Source: Kitasatospora purpeofusca (lineage in GTDB: Bacteria; Actinomycetota; Actinomycetes; Streptomycetales; Streptomycetaceae). From it: DNA of 64,000 nt. Made by a program: the position numbers and the translations under genes. A model generated the notes under the pieces. That model worked only from the letters and a program-made list of their open reading frames with translations, ran no database searches and had not been told where the DNA came from. The stretch covers positions 62,001 to 126,000 of the forward strand of contig NZ_JODS01000020.1 in NCBI RefSeq assembly GCF_000718025.1. The letters are read 5' to 3'. Below, piece after piece: positions 57,640 through 64,000 of the stretch; within the stretch, counting starts at the first letter, position 1; each line of letters opens with the position of its first letter.

Positions 57640-58370
57640 TGGCAAAGCTGAACCAGATCATCGCCGTCGAAAAGGGCGTCAAGTCGAAGTCCTTCCAGGA
57701 GCTGACGCAGTCCCACCAGGACTTGCAGAAGCCCCCGCTGCTGGCCGGCATCTCCCGTACCTACCAGCCCAAGGACGAGGAGGGGGAGCAGCTTCCGCCG
57801 GAGTCCACCCGGGTCCAGATCAAGGCCGAGGACGTGCTGCGGGCCACGGCCACCACCCTGACCAGGCTGTTCGACGTGGTCGCGACCAAGGACTGGGCGA
57901 ACACCACCGCCCGCGCGGACGTGGTGGTGGACGGCCGCACCCTCGTCGCCGACGCGCCGGTCACCTACCTGCTCTTCCTGGAGAAGCAGCTCACCGACCT
58001 GCGGACCTTCGTCCGCAAGCTGCCCGTGCTGGACGCCGCCGAGGCCTGGAGCCACGACCCGTCCACGGACTCCTGGAAGACCGAGGCGGTGCGCACCAAC
58101 CGGACCAGGAAGGTGCCGCGCAACCACGTCAAGGCCGAGGCGACCGAGAAGCACCCGGCCCAGGTCGAGGTGTACTACGAGGACATCGCGATCGGCTACT
58201 GGACGACGGTGAAGTTCTCCGGGGCGCTCCCGGCCCGGCGGGTCAACGAGCTCGTCGAGCGGGTCGAGAAGCTCCAGCAGGCCGTGCAGTTCGCCCGCGA
58301 GGAGGCCAACGGGGCCGAGGTCGACGACCGCAGGGTGGGCGACGCGGTGTTCGGCTACCTGTTCGGGTAG
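57639..58370 (+). CDS. Uncharacterised conserved protein upstream of permuted tRNA-like RNAs
   Basis: A 243-residue protein that I recognise only as a conserved actinobacterial and, from memory, actinophage family (a DUF without known function). It starts AKLNQIIAVEKGVKSKSFQE, is Lys/Glu-rich with mixed helices and strands, and contains DWANTTARADVVVDG and YWTTVKFSGALPARRVN. There is no signal peptide, transmembrane helix or recognisable nuclease or ligase motif. Two tRNA-like RNAs with permuted halves start about 40-75 bp after its stop. The basic character and position suggest it binds, processes or uses those RNAs, which is inference. Confidence 0.75.
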   Translation: MAKLNQIIAVEKGVKSKSFQELTQSHQDLQKPPLLAGISRTYQPKDEEGEQLPPESTRVQIKAEDVLRATATTLTRLFDVVATKDWANTTARADVVVDGRTLVADAPVTYLLFLEKQLTDLRTFVRKLPVLDAAEAWSHDPSTDSWKTEAVRTNRTRKVPRNHVKAEATEKHPAQVEVYYEDIAIGYWTTVKFSGALPARRVNELVERVEKLQQAVQFAREEANGAEVDDRRVGDAVFGYLFG

Positions 58371-58381
58371 CCCCATGATCG

Positions 58382-58401
58382 CCCCCGGGTGAGACCGGGG
58401 G
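58382..58401 (+). terminator. Hairpin between the protein gene and the tRNA-like RNAs
   Basis: CCCCCGG and CCGGGGG pair as 7 bp around GTGAGA. With no T-tract, it may be a weak terminator or RNA processing site rather than a full stop. Confidence 0.4.
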
Positions 58402-58410
58402 TGGCGCGAA

Positions 58411-58539
58411 GAGCGCAAGCTGATACTGAGGTTGAAGCTGATACCGGGGAAATGGTGGGGGTTCGATTCCCTCCTCCGGCACCACCTGCCGGAGTGGCCC
58501 AAATGGCAGAGGCGCCCCGTAAGACTCAGACTCTCGCTC
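58411..58539 (+). ncRNA. Permuted tRNA-like RNA A (3' half before 5' half)
   Basis: The order is: anticodon-stem 3' strand CGGGG 58445-58449, variable loop 58450-58456, T-stem GGGGG 58457-58461, T-loop TTCGATT, CCCTC 58469-58473, acceptor 3' strand CTCCGGC 58474-58480, discriminator A and encoded CCA 58482-58484, three bases, then acceptor 5' strand GCCGGAG 58488-58494, D-arm 58495-58513, anticodon-stem 5' strand CCCCG 58515-58519. The acceptor pairs 7/7 and the anticodon stem 5/5. Beyond the anticodon stem, CTCAG (58525) can pair with CTGAG (58426) and CGCTC (58535) with GAGCG (58411), replacing a closed anticodon loop. Confidence 0.8.
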
Positions 58540-58575
58540 AAGACTCAGCATTCGCCGCCGAGTGCCGGATCGACC

Positions 58576-58679
58576 GGGTGTGTGCTACAGCGTGGGTTGC
58601 GGGTTCGACTCCCGTCTGCGCCTCTCCGTGGCGCGGTAGCTTCAATGGCAGAGCAACGTTGTGAGACTGACCCACACCC
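58576..58679 (+). ncRNA. Permuted tRNA-like RNA B (3' half before 5' half)
   Basis: The order is: AGCGT 58589-58593 (anticodon stem 3' strand), variable GGGTT, T-stem GCGGG 58599-58603, T-loop TTCGACT, CCCGT 58611-58615, acceptor 3' strand CTGCGCC 58616-58622, seven bases without CCA, acceptor 5' strand GGCGCGG 58630-58636, TA, D-stem GCTT/GAGC with loop CAATGGCA, then ACGTT 58656-58660. The acceptor pairs 7/7 and the anticodon stem 5/5, each with one G-U. An outer helix GGGTGTG (58576-58582) with CACACCC (58673-58679) joins the far ends. The D-arm is very close to the bacterial tRNA consensus. Confidence 0.8.
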
Positions 58680-58717
58680 TTAAACGTGCCGGTGCAGAGC
58701 AATTGGGTGGCACATCA

Positions 58718-58751
58718 GGGGCCCGGGAGCTGGATACCGCTCCCGGGCCCC
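58718..58751. terminator. Terminator after the tRNA-like RNAs
   Basis: A perfect 13-bp stem (GGGGCCCGGGAGC) with an 8-base loop, convergent with the hydroxyacyl-CoA dehydrogenase gene. Confidence 0.75.
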
Positions 58752-58775
58752 GTCACGTCCGCTGCCGGCGGACCG

Positions 58776-59645
58776 TCAGGCGGTCGCGGTGTAGTCGTAG
58801 AAGCCCCGGCCGGACTTGCGGCCCAGCAGGCCCGCGTCGACCATCCGGGACAGCAGCGGCGGAGCGGCGTACAGCGGCTCCTTGTACTCGTCGTACATCG
58901 ACTCGGCGATGGAGACGATGGTGTCCAGGCCGATCAGGTCGCACAGCCGCAGCGGGCCCATCGGGTGGGCGCAGCCGGCCTCCATGCCCTTGTCGATGTC
59001 GGAGGCGGTGGCCACACCGGTCTCGAACATCCGCACCGCGGACAGCAGGTACGGCACCAGCAGCGCGTTGACCACGAAGCCGGCCCGGTCCCGGGCGCGG
59101 ATCGGGGCCTTGTGCAGCACCTCGACGGCGAAGGTCTCGGCGCGGTCGGTGGTCGCCGAGGAGGTGGTCAGGGTCGGGATCACCTCGACCAGCTTCTGCA
59201 CCGGCGCCGGGTTGAAGAAGTGCAGGCCGATCACCTGCTCGGGACGGGAGGTGGCGGCGGCCAGCTTCACGATCGGGATCGAGGAGGTGTTGGAGGCGAG
59301 GATCGCGTCCCGCCGCTCGACGACGCGGTCCAGCGTCTCGAAGATCTTCACCTTGATGTCCTCGCGCTCGGCGACCGCCTCGACCACCAGGTCGCGGTCG
59401 GCGAAGTCCGCCAGGTCGACGGTGAAGGACAGCCGGGCGAGCGCCTCGTCCTTCTCCTCCTCCGTCAGCTTGCCGCGCTTCACGGCCGTCTCCAGTGAGT
59501 TGGTCAGCCGGGTGCGCCCGAACTCCAGCGCCTCCCCACTGGCCTCGGCGACCAGGACGTCCAGCCCCGCCCGGGCGAACACCTCCGCGATGCCCGACCC
59601 CATCAGGCCGCAGCCGATCACTCCGACGCGCGCGATGTCACTCAC
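58776..59645 (-). CDS. 3-hydroxybutyryl-CoA dehydrogenase
   Basis: A 289-residue HbdA/PaaH/FadB2-type enzyme. The NAD motif is VGVIGCGLMGSGIAEV; the catalytic His is in VIGLHFFNPAPVQKLVEV, with Ser and Asn in ASNTSSIPI. The C-terminal domain has KAPIRARDRAGFVVNALLVPYL and ends GRGFYDYTATA. It interconverts 3-hydroxyacyl-CoA and acetoacetyl-CoA. The start is GTG 59645 with GAAGGG upstream. Confidence 0.93.
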   Translation of the reverse strand: MSDIARVGVIGCGLMGSGIAEVFARAGLDVLVAEASGEALEFGRTRLTNSLETAVKRGKLTEEEKDEALARLSFTVDLADFADRDLVVEAVAEREDIKVKIFETLDRVVERRDAILASNTSSIPIVKLAAATSRPEQVIGLHFFNPAPVQKLVEVIPTLTTSSATTDRAETFAVEVLHKAPIRARDRAGFVVNALLVPYLLSAVRMFETGVATASDIDKGMEAGCAHPMGPLRLCDLIGLDTIVSIAESMYDEYKEPLYAAPPLLSRMVDAGLLGRKSGRGFYDYTATA

Positions 59646-60038
59646 TCAGTTGCCCTTCGGTGGTGCCGGGGGTCGCCCAGCGACAGTGGCCCAGCAGCTG
59701 CTGTTCGGCGGTTCGGGGGCACCGGTATGTGCGGACCGGTGCACCGTCCCGACGACGTTACTACTCCCTACCGGCGAGTAGGTCATCCCCTCCCCGGGCG
59801 GAACGGCCGGTCCCCGCCCCCAGGTCGTCCCGACCGCGTCGCCCCGCCGGTCCCCGGTCCCTCCCTGCGCGTTCCCGCCCCGCCCCCGCCCCGCCCCCGC
59901 CCCGCCGCCGCCCCGGGCCTGCGCCGAACGGGTGGGCCCGTCCGCGTCGTACGGCGCCCCGGGCACCGCCCCCGCCCGCCGGGGGACAGAATGCGGGCCG
60001 GACAGCGGGTGGCCGGGGAGACGCGAAGGAGCAGGGGC
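59646..60038. other. 393-bp intergenic region with a CCCCGCC repeat tract
   Basis: No gene is supported here. The tract at about 59873-59915 consists of tandem CCCCGCCCCCG-like units. The promoters of both divergent flanking genes must lie here, but I cannot place -10 or -35 elements with confidence. Confidence 0.6.
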
Positions 60039-60857
60039 ATGCCGACGGGATCGCTCATGGGACAGGTCGCCCTGGTCACCGGCGCCGGCCGCGGCATCGG
60101 CCGGGAGATCGCCATCGGCCTCGCCGCCGAGGGCATGGCCGTCGGCCTGGTCGGCCGCACCCACGAGACCCTCACCGACACCCTCAAGGAATGCGTCCGG
60201 CACGGCTCGCGCGGCGTCGCCGTCACCGCCGACGTCACCCGCCCCGGCTCGGTCCGCGAGGCCGTCCGCCTCGTCGAACGCGACCTCGGCCCGATCGACC
60301 TGCTGGTCAACAACGCCGGCCGGACCGACCCGGTCGAGGCCCCGCTCTGGGAGACCGACGTCAACCAGTGGTGGCAGGTCGTCGAGGTCAACCTGCGCGG
60401 CCCCTACAACCTGCTGCGCTGCGTCCTGCCCGGCATGGTCGAGCGCCGCCGCGGCCGCGTCGTCAACCTCAACTCCGGCTTCGCGCTGCGCCCCGAGAGC
60501 CGGTACACCGCGTACGCCACCTCCAAGGCCGCGCTGCTCCGGCTCTCCGACAACCTCGCCGACCCGCTCGCCGAGCACGGCATCGTCGTCCTCGACATCA
60601 GCCCCGGCGCCGTCGCCACCGACATGACCGCCGGGATGCCGATGTTCCAGGACATGAAGGCCTGGGGCTCCGTCCCGTACATGGTCGCCGTCACCGTGGA
60701 CGCCGCGCGCGGGCGCTTCGACGCGCTGCACGGCCGGTTCATCCACGCCGGGCGGGACAACCTGGAGGAGCTCGTCCGCCGCGCGGAGGAGATCCGCGCG
60801 GCGGACGCCCGGACGCTGCGGCTGCGCGCCTACGGGCCGGACGACCCGATGGGCTGA
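60039..60857 (+). CDS. Short-chain dehydrogenase/reductase
   Basis: A 272-residue classical SDR. The cofactor motif is VTGAGRGIG, with Arg after strand 2 (GLVGRTHE), suggesting NADP(H). LLVNNAG, the catalytic Ser in VNLNSGFAL and YTAYATSKAAL follow. The C-terminal region with MTAGMPMFQDMKAW and FIHAGRDNLEEL is longer than in FabG. The substrate is unknown. ATG 60039 follows AGGAG at 60027-60031. Confidence 0.9.
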   Translation: MPTGSLMGQVALVTGAGRGIGREIAIGLAAEGMAVGLVGRTHETLTDTLKECVRHGSRGVAVTADVTRPGSVREAVRLVERDLGPIDLLVNNAGRTDPVEAPLWETDVNQWWQVVEVNLRGPYNLLRCVLPGMVERRRGRVVNLNSGFALRPESRYTAYATSKAALLRLSDNLADPLAEHGIVVLDISPGAVATDMTAGMPMFQDMKAWGSVPYMVAVTVDAARGRFDALHGRFIHAGRDNLEELVRRAEEIRAADARTLRLRAYGPDDPMG

Positions 60858-60932
60858 CCGGGTGCGGGGTGTCCGGGTGCGGGCGTGCGGGGCGGGACAG
60901 CGCGCGGGCGTGACGGAGCGGGGGAGGGGCGC

Positions 60933-61958
60933 TCAGAGGCCGGCGAGCGCCGCCAATGCGTCCAGTTCCTCCGGCGTCAGCGAACCCGGCGCCCGCCCGG
61001 CCCGGGCGAACTCCCCGGCCAGCCGCTGGAGCGCCTCGTTCAGCGGCGCCGCCGCCCCGTGCAGCCGCGCCAGCAGGACGATCTCCCCGTTCAGGTGGTC
61101 CGCCTCGATCGAACCCGTCCCGCGCGCCAGGCTCTGCCAGGACGAGGACCCGGTCCGCTGCTCGCCCTCCACCGGCTCCAGCCGCAGAGCCTTGCCGCAG
61201 GTGCGGGCCAGCTCGTCCGGATCGTCGTGGGGGATGCCGGCGGCCGCCAGCACGGCCGCGCCCTCGGCGGTCACCCGCTCGTACAGCGCCTCCAGCCGGC
61301 CGTCCGCCGACCCCCGGCCGTACGGGCCCCGCCCGGCCACCGCGTCCAGGGCGTTGCCGAGGTTGCCGAGCAGCTTGGTGTACTTCCAGCGCGCCACGTC
61401 CGCGTCCACCGGCGCGCTGAAGCCCGACCCGTCGAGGTCGGCGGCGATCGCGGCGGCCCGCTCGCCCCCGCTGCCGGACGGGTACCCGCCCAGCCGCAGG
61501 ATCCCGCTCACCGGGGTGCCGTTGGCGCTCACCCGGCCCGGCGCCACATGGGTGGACGGCATCCACACGAACACCGCCAGCACCTCGCGGAACAGCCGCA
61601 GCGCGAGCCGCTCGTTCTCCACGCCGTTCTGCGCGCACACCAGCGGCAGCCGCTCGCCGGCCGTCCCGCCGCCCGCCACCGGGCGCGGCGCCCACTCGGC
61701 CAGCACGGCGGCGGTGTCCTGCGACTTCACGGCGAGCAGCAGCACGTCGTCCGGCCGCAGCTCCAGCTCCGTCGGCCCGCCGACCGCCGGGACCCGCAGC
61801 GTCCGGGTGCCCTGCGGCGTCCCGAACCACAGCCCCTCCGCGCGCAGTGCCCCCAGGTGCGCGCCGCGCGCCACCAGGACCACCTCGTGTCCGCCCTCGT
61901 GCAGCCGGGCACCGATCGTGCCGCCCACCGCACCCGCCCCGATGATGATGTAGCGCAT
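60933..61958 (-). CDS. Ketopantoate reductase family protein (PanE/ApbA)
   Basis: A 341-residue 2-dehydropantoate 2-reductase-like enzyme. The nucleotide motif is IIIGAGAVGGTIGARL; the Lys in RWKYTKLLGNLGNAL and the conserved AQNGVENE match the family. The C-terminal helical domain is complete. Many actinobacterial members are not the true pantothenate enzyme, so I leave the symbol blank. ATG 61958 is the first codon that includes the Rossmann motif. Confidence 0.85.
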   Translation of the reverse strand: MRYIIIGAGAVGGTIGARLHEGGHEVVLVARGAHLGALRAEGLWFGTPQGTRTLRVPAVGGPTELELRPDDVLLLAVKSQDTAAVLAEWAPRPVAGGGTAGERLPLVCAQNGVENERLALRLFREVLAVFVWMPSTHVAPGRVSANGTPVSGILRLGGYPSGSGGERAAAIAADLDGSGFSAPVDADVARWKYTKLLGNLGNALDAVAGRGPYGRGSADGRLEALYERVTAEGAAVLAAAGIPHDDPDELARTCGKALRLEPVEGEQRTGSSSWQSLARGTGSIEADHLNGEIVLLARLHGAAAPLNEALQRLAGEFARAGRAPGSLTPEELDALAALAGL

Positions 61959-61981
61959 GCCCGAAGCATCCCACGGCCGCC

Positions 61982-62036
61982 CCACGGCCCCACGGCCCCC
62001 GTCCGGCCCGGGCGGAGAGGGGCTGTGGGGCCGTGG
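61982..62036 (-). terminator. Hairpin terminator after the deacetylase gene
   Basis: CCACGGCCCCAC (61982-61993) pairs perfectly with GTGGGGCCGTGG (62025-62036). It lies about 25 bp beyond the deacetylase stop on the minus strand. Confidence 0.55.
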
Positions 62037-62059
62037 AGGGCGGGCCGGGACGACCGGGG

Positions 62060-62980
62060 TCAGGCGCAGAGGCGGCTGGCGGTCACCGGGGTGAGGCCGG
62101 CCTTGGCGAGGCCGTCGAGGATGCCCGGCAGGGCGTCCACCGTGCAGCGGTGCCCCATGTGCAGGGCGACCACCGAGCCGCCGCGCACCGAGTTGAGCAC
62201 CCGCCGCTGCAGTTCGGCGGCGGTCGGGTCGGCGTAGTCGCGCGGGTCCACGTCGAAGGCGAGCACGTGCTCGTAGCCGACCGCCCTGGCCTGCTCCCGC
62301 ACCATCGGCGTCGCGTACTGGGCGGCGGACGGGCGGAACCAGCGGCCGATCGAGCCGGTCAGCCGCTGCAGCCGCTCCGCGCACTGGGCGATCTCGTCGC
62401 GCGCCCGGTCCGGGGACATCGCCGAGATGTTCTGGTGGTTCTGGGTGTGGTTGCCCAGCTCGTGGCCGCCGTCCAGGATCCGCCGGGCCATCTGCGGCTG
62501 CTGGTCCAGCCAGCTGCCGACGACCATCACGGTGAGGCCGACGCCGCGCTTCTCGGCGGTCTCCAGCAGCGCCGTGGCCAGCGCCGGATCACCGCTGCCG
62601 TGGCAGGTCAGCGCGACATTGCGGCCGGTGCGCGGCCCGTACGCCACCTCGAAGGGCGTGCCGGCCGCCAACGGCGGCAGCACCGGCGGGACGGGCGGCG
62701 CACTGGCGGCCGCCGCGGCCCGGGCGGCCGAGCCGTCCGGCACCGGCCCGTCGGACGGCGGGGCCGACGCGGTGGGCGCGGGTGAGGCGGGACCCTCGTC
62801 GGCCGGCCAGGCCGGGTCCACGGTGCCGGACGGGTCCACCGGGCCCGGACGCACGGCGAACGACCCCGGATCGGCCCGGCGGCGGCCGGTGTCGCCGCAG
62901 GCGGTGAGCAGCCCGCCGGCCGAGGCGAGAGCGGCCAGCTTGACGGTGGTGCGCAGAACGGTGCGCCGGTCGACAGTCAT
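62060..62980 (-). CDS. Polysaccharide deacetylase-like lipoprotein (NodB fold)
   Basis: A 306-residue lipoprotein. A twin-arginine-like start (DRRTVLRTTVKLAALAS) ends in the lipobox LLTAC with Cys28, followed by a Pro/Ala linker to about residue 105. The NodB domain has the metal His pair in GNHTQNH (178 and 182), but motif 1 reads LTCHGSGD instead of TFDDGP, so the usual catalytic Asp pair is absent and Asp131 may be the only metal Asp. It probably acts on cell-wall sugars, or has lost activity. ATG 62980 appears leaderless or nearly so. Confidence 0.85.
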   Translation of the reverse strand: MTVDRRTVLRTTVKLAALASAGGLLTACGDTGRRRADPGSFAVRPGPVDPSGTVDPAWPADEGPASPAPTASAPPSDGPVPDGSAARAAAAASAPPVPPVLPPLAAGTPFEVAYGPRTGRNVALTCHGSGDPALATALLETAEKRGVGLTVMVVGSWLDQQPQMARRILDGGHELGNHTQNHQNISAMSPDRARDEIAQCAERLQRLTGSIGRWFRPSAAQYATPMVREQARAVGYEHVLAFDVDPRDYADPTAAELQRRVLNSVRGGSVVALHMGHRCTVDALPGILDGLAKAGLTPVTASRLCA

Positions 62981-62988
62981 CGGCAGCC

Positions 62989-62994
62989 AGCATA
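62989..62994 (-). promoter_or_regulatory. -10 element of the deacetylase gene
   Basis: TATGCT on the minus strand ends 8 bases before ATG 62980, with no ribosome site between them. The rest of the divergent gap to 63265 shows no other clear element. Confidence 0.45.
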
Positions 62995-63265
62995 GAGACG
63001 CCGCCCCCCGGCGGCGAACGGCGGCCGCGCCGGGCGCGGACCGGGACCAGGCCGCCCGCGCGGCATCGTTCGGACGCTGCGGAAACCTGAACTACCGCTG
63101 TTTCGGCGGCGTGTCGTCGGTTACGATCACGGCGCACCGTGCGGTGGGGGCCGCTCGGCGGCCGCCCGACGGCCGCACGGCGCGACGGGGGCCCGGGACG
63201 TCCGGCAGCGGACGGGCCGGCGCACAGCACGCGGCGGACACGCAGCGGACACCAGGGGGCGGAAG

Positions 63266-64000
63266 ATGACCGAGGACACCAGCACGACGGCCGACGTCGT
63301 GGACGCATGGGAATGGGCGCGCGCCGAGGACTGGCAGCCGCCGACGGAACTCGACACCGGCGTGCCGCACACCGCCCGGATGTACGACTACTACCTCGGC
63401 GGCAAGGACAACTTCGAGGCCGACCGCAAGGCCGCCGAGGCCGCCATCGCCGCCTACCCGGCGCTGCCGCTGCTGGCCCGCACCAACCGCGAGTTCCTCG
63501 GCCGGGCCGTGGAGTTCGCGGCCGGCCGGGGGATCCGGCAGTTCGTCGACATCGGCACCGGCATCCCGGCCGTCGGCTCCACCAGCGAGGTCGCCCAGCG
63601 GGCCGCGCCCGACGCCCGGGTCGTCTACATCGACAACGACCCGATCGTGGCCACCCACGCCCGCGCCCTGCTCTCCGGCCACCCGGCGGGCCACACCTCC
63701 GTCATCGAGGCGGACATGCGCGAGCCCGAGGCGATCCTCGACCACCCCGCCCTGCGCGGCGCCGTCGACCTCGGCGAGCCGGTCGCCCTGATGCTGGTCG
63801 CCGTGCTGCACTTCATCCGCGACGAGGACGGCGCCGAGCGGATCGTCCGCACCCTGCGCGACGCGCTCGCCCCCGGCAGCGCGCTGATCCTCTCCCACGG
63901 CAGCCCCGACTTCGCCTCCCGCGAGAGCGCCGCCGAGGGCACCCGCATCTACCGCAGCGCCAGCGCGCCGCTGGTGCTGCGCCCCCGCGCGGCCGTCGAA
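63266..64000 (+). CDS. SAM-dependent methyltransferase, DUF574/Methyltransf_19 (partial)
   Basis: The frame is open from ATG 63266 to the window edge (245 codons). It has the family start (DTGVPHTARMYDYYLGGKDNF), SAM-binding FVDIGTGIPAVGSTSEVAQ, and VYIDNDPIVATHARALL. This family is very abundant in streptomycetes, and its substrates are mostly unknown; some members act in lipid or secondary metabolism. GGCGGAAG precedes the start. Confidence 0.9.
   Translation, partial: MTEDTSTTADVVDAWEWARAEDWQPPTELDTGVPHTARMYDYYLGGKDNFEADRKAAEAAIAAYPALPLLARTNREFLGRAVEFAAGRGIRQFVDIGTGIPAVGSTSEVAQRAAPDARVVYIDNDPIVATHARALLSGHPAGHTSVIEADMREPEAILDHPALRGAVDLGEPVALMLVAVLHFIRDEDGAERIVRTLRDALAPGSALILSHGSPDFASRESAAEGTRIYRSASAPLVLRPRAAVE

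Noticed and set aside
58382..58751. tmRNA or ordinary tRNA gene cluster
   Set aside because: No tag-encoding frame or tmRNA pseudoknot region can be recognised, the size is wrong, and the half order is reversed in both units, so neither a standard tRNA nor ssrA fits.

Overview
The window is about 64 kb of very GC-rich actinobacterial chromosome. Codons end almost always in G or C, GTG, TTG and leaderless starts are common, and the gene content is typical of Streptomycetaceae (Streptomyces or Kitasatospora). The infC-rpmI-rplT-rRNA methyltransferase-histidine kinase-pheST block and a nearby glnA4-type ethanolamine locus match the Streptomyces coelicolor core arrangement as I remember it. I see no transposase, integrase, CRISPR array or rRNA. 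Both edges cut genes: an imine-reductase-like oxidoreductase at the left and a SAM-dependent methyltransferase at the right.

Layout. 1-6.5 kb: oxidoreductase end, GntR regulator, a MacB-type ABC exporter divergent from its two-component system, and a nitronate monooxygenase. 6.5-21.9 kb: a peptide-use region with Xaa-Pro aminopeptidase, a five-gene dipeptide/oligopeptide ABC importer, a leaderless MFS pump behind a MerR-type promoter, a secreted M6 protease, an S9 peptidase and a class V aminotransferase. 22-31.8 kb: ArsR regulator, roadblock-like protein, HelY-type helicase, ZapE, a membrane protein/wHTH pair, a 5'-3' exonuclease, a CDF zinc exporter and a chromate transporter. 31.9-38 kb: a compact six-gene lipid cluster (acyl-ACP desaturase, cyclopropane synthase, MFS exporter, ACP, ketosynthase, SGNH hydrolase). 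38-42.6 kb: gamma-glutamyl amidase, GlnA4-type ligase, aldehyde dehydrogenase and SDR, fitting ethanolamine or polyamine catabolism by gamma-glutamylation. 42.7-48.2 kb: DUF2510 protein, chitin-active LPMO under a DasR box, a small protein with an amyloid-signalling-like tail, a PLP racemase-fold enzyme, SseB and DUF1844 proteins. 48.3-56.5 kb: translation genes. 56.6-58.8 kb: a chitosanase under a CsnR operator, then an uncharacterised protein followed by two tRNA-like RNAs whose halves are in permuted order. 58.8-64 kb: hydroxyacyl-CoA dehydrogenase, SDR, ketopantoate reductase family, a lipoprotein deacetylase and a partial methyltransferase.

The most unusual content is at 58.38-58.75 kb. 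In two consecutive tRNA-like units the 3' half (anticodon-stem 3' strand, variable loop, T-arm, acceptor 3' strand) lies just upstream of its matching 5' half (acceptor 5' strand, D-arm, anticodon-stem 5' strand). Acceptor and anticodon stems pair within each unit and not between units. The preceding gene encodes an uncharacterised conserved protein. Other notable signals are the lipid cluster, a shared short motif upstream of three peptidase/peptide-import loci, the amyloid-like tail, and several operators placed exactly over promoters (MerR-type, DasR, CsnR).
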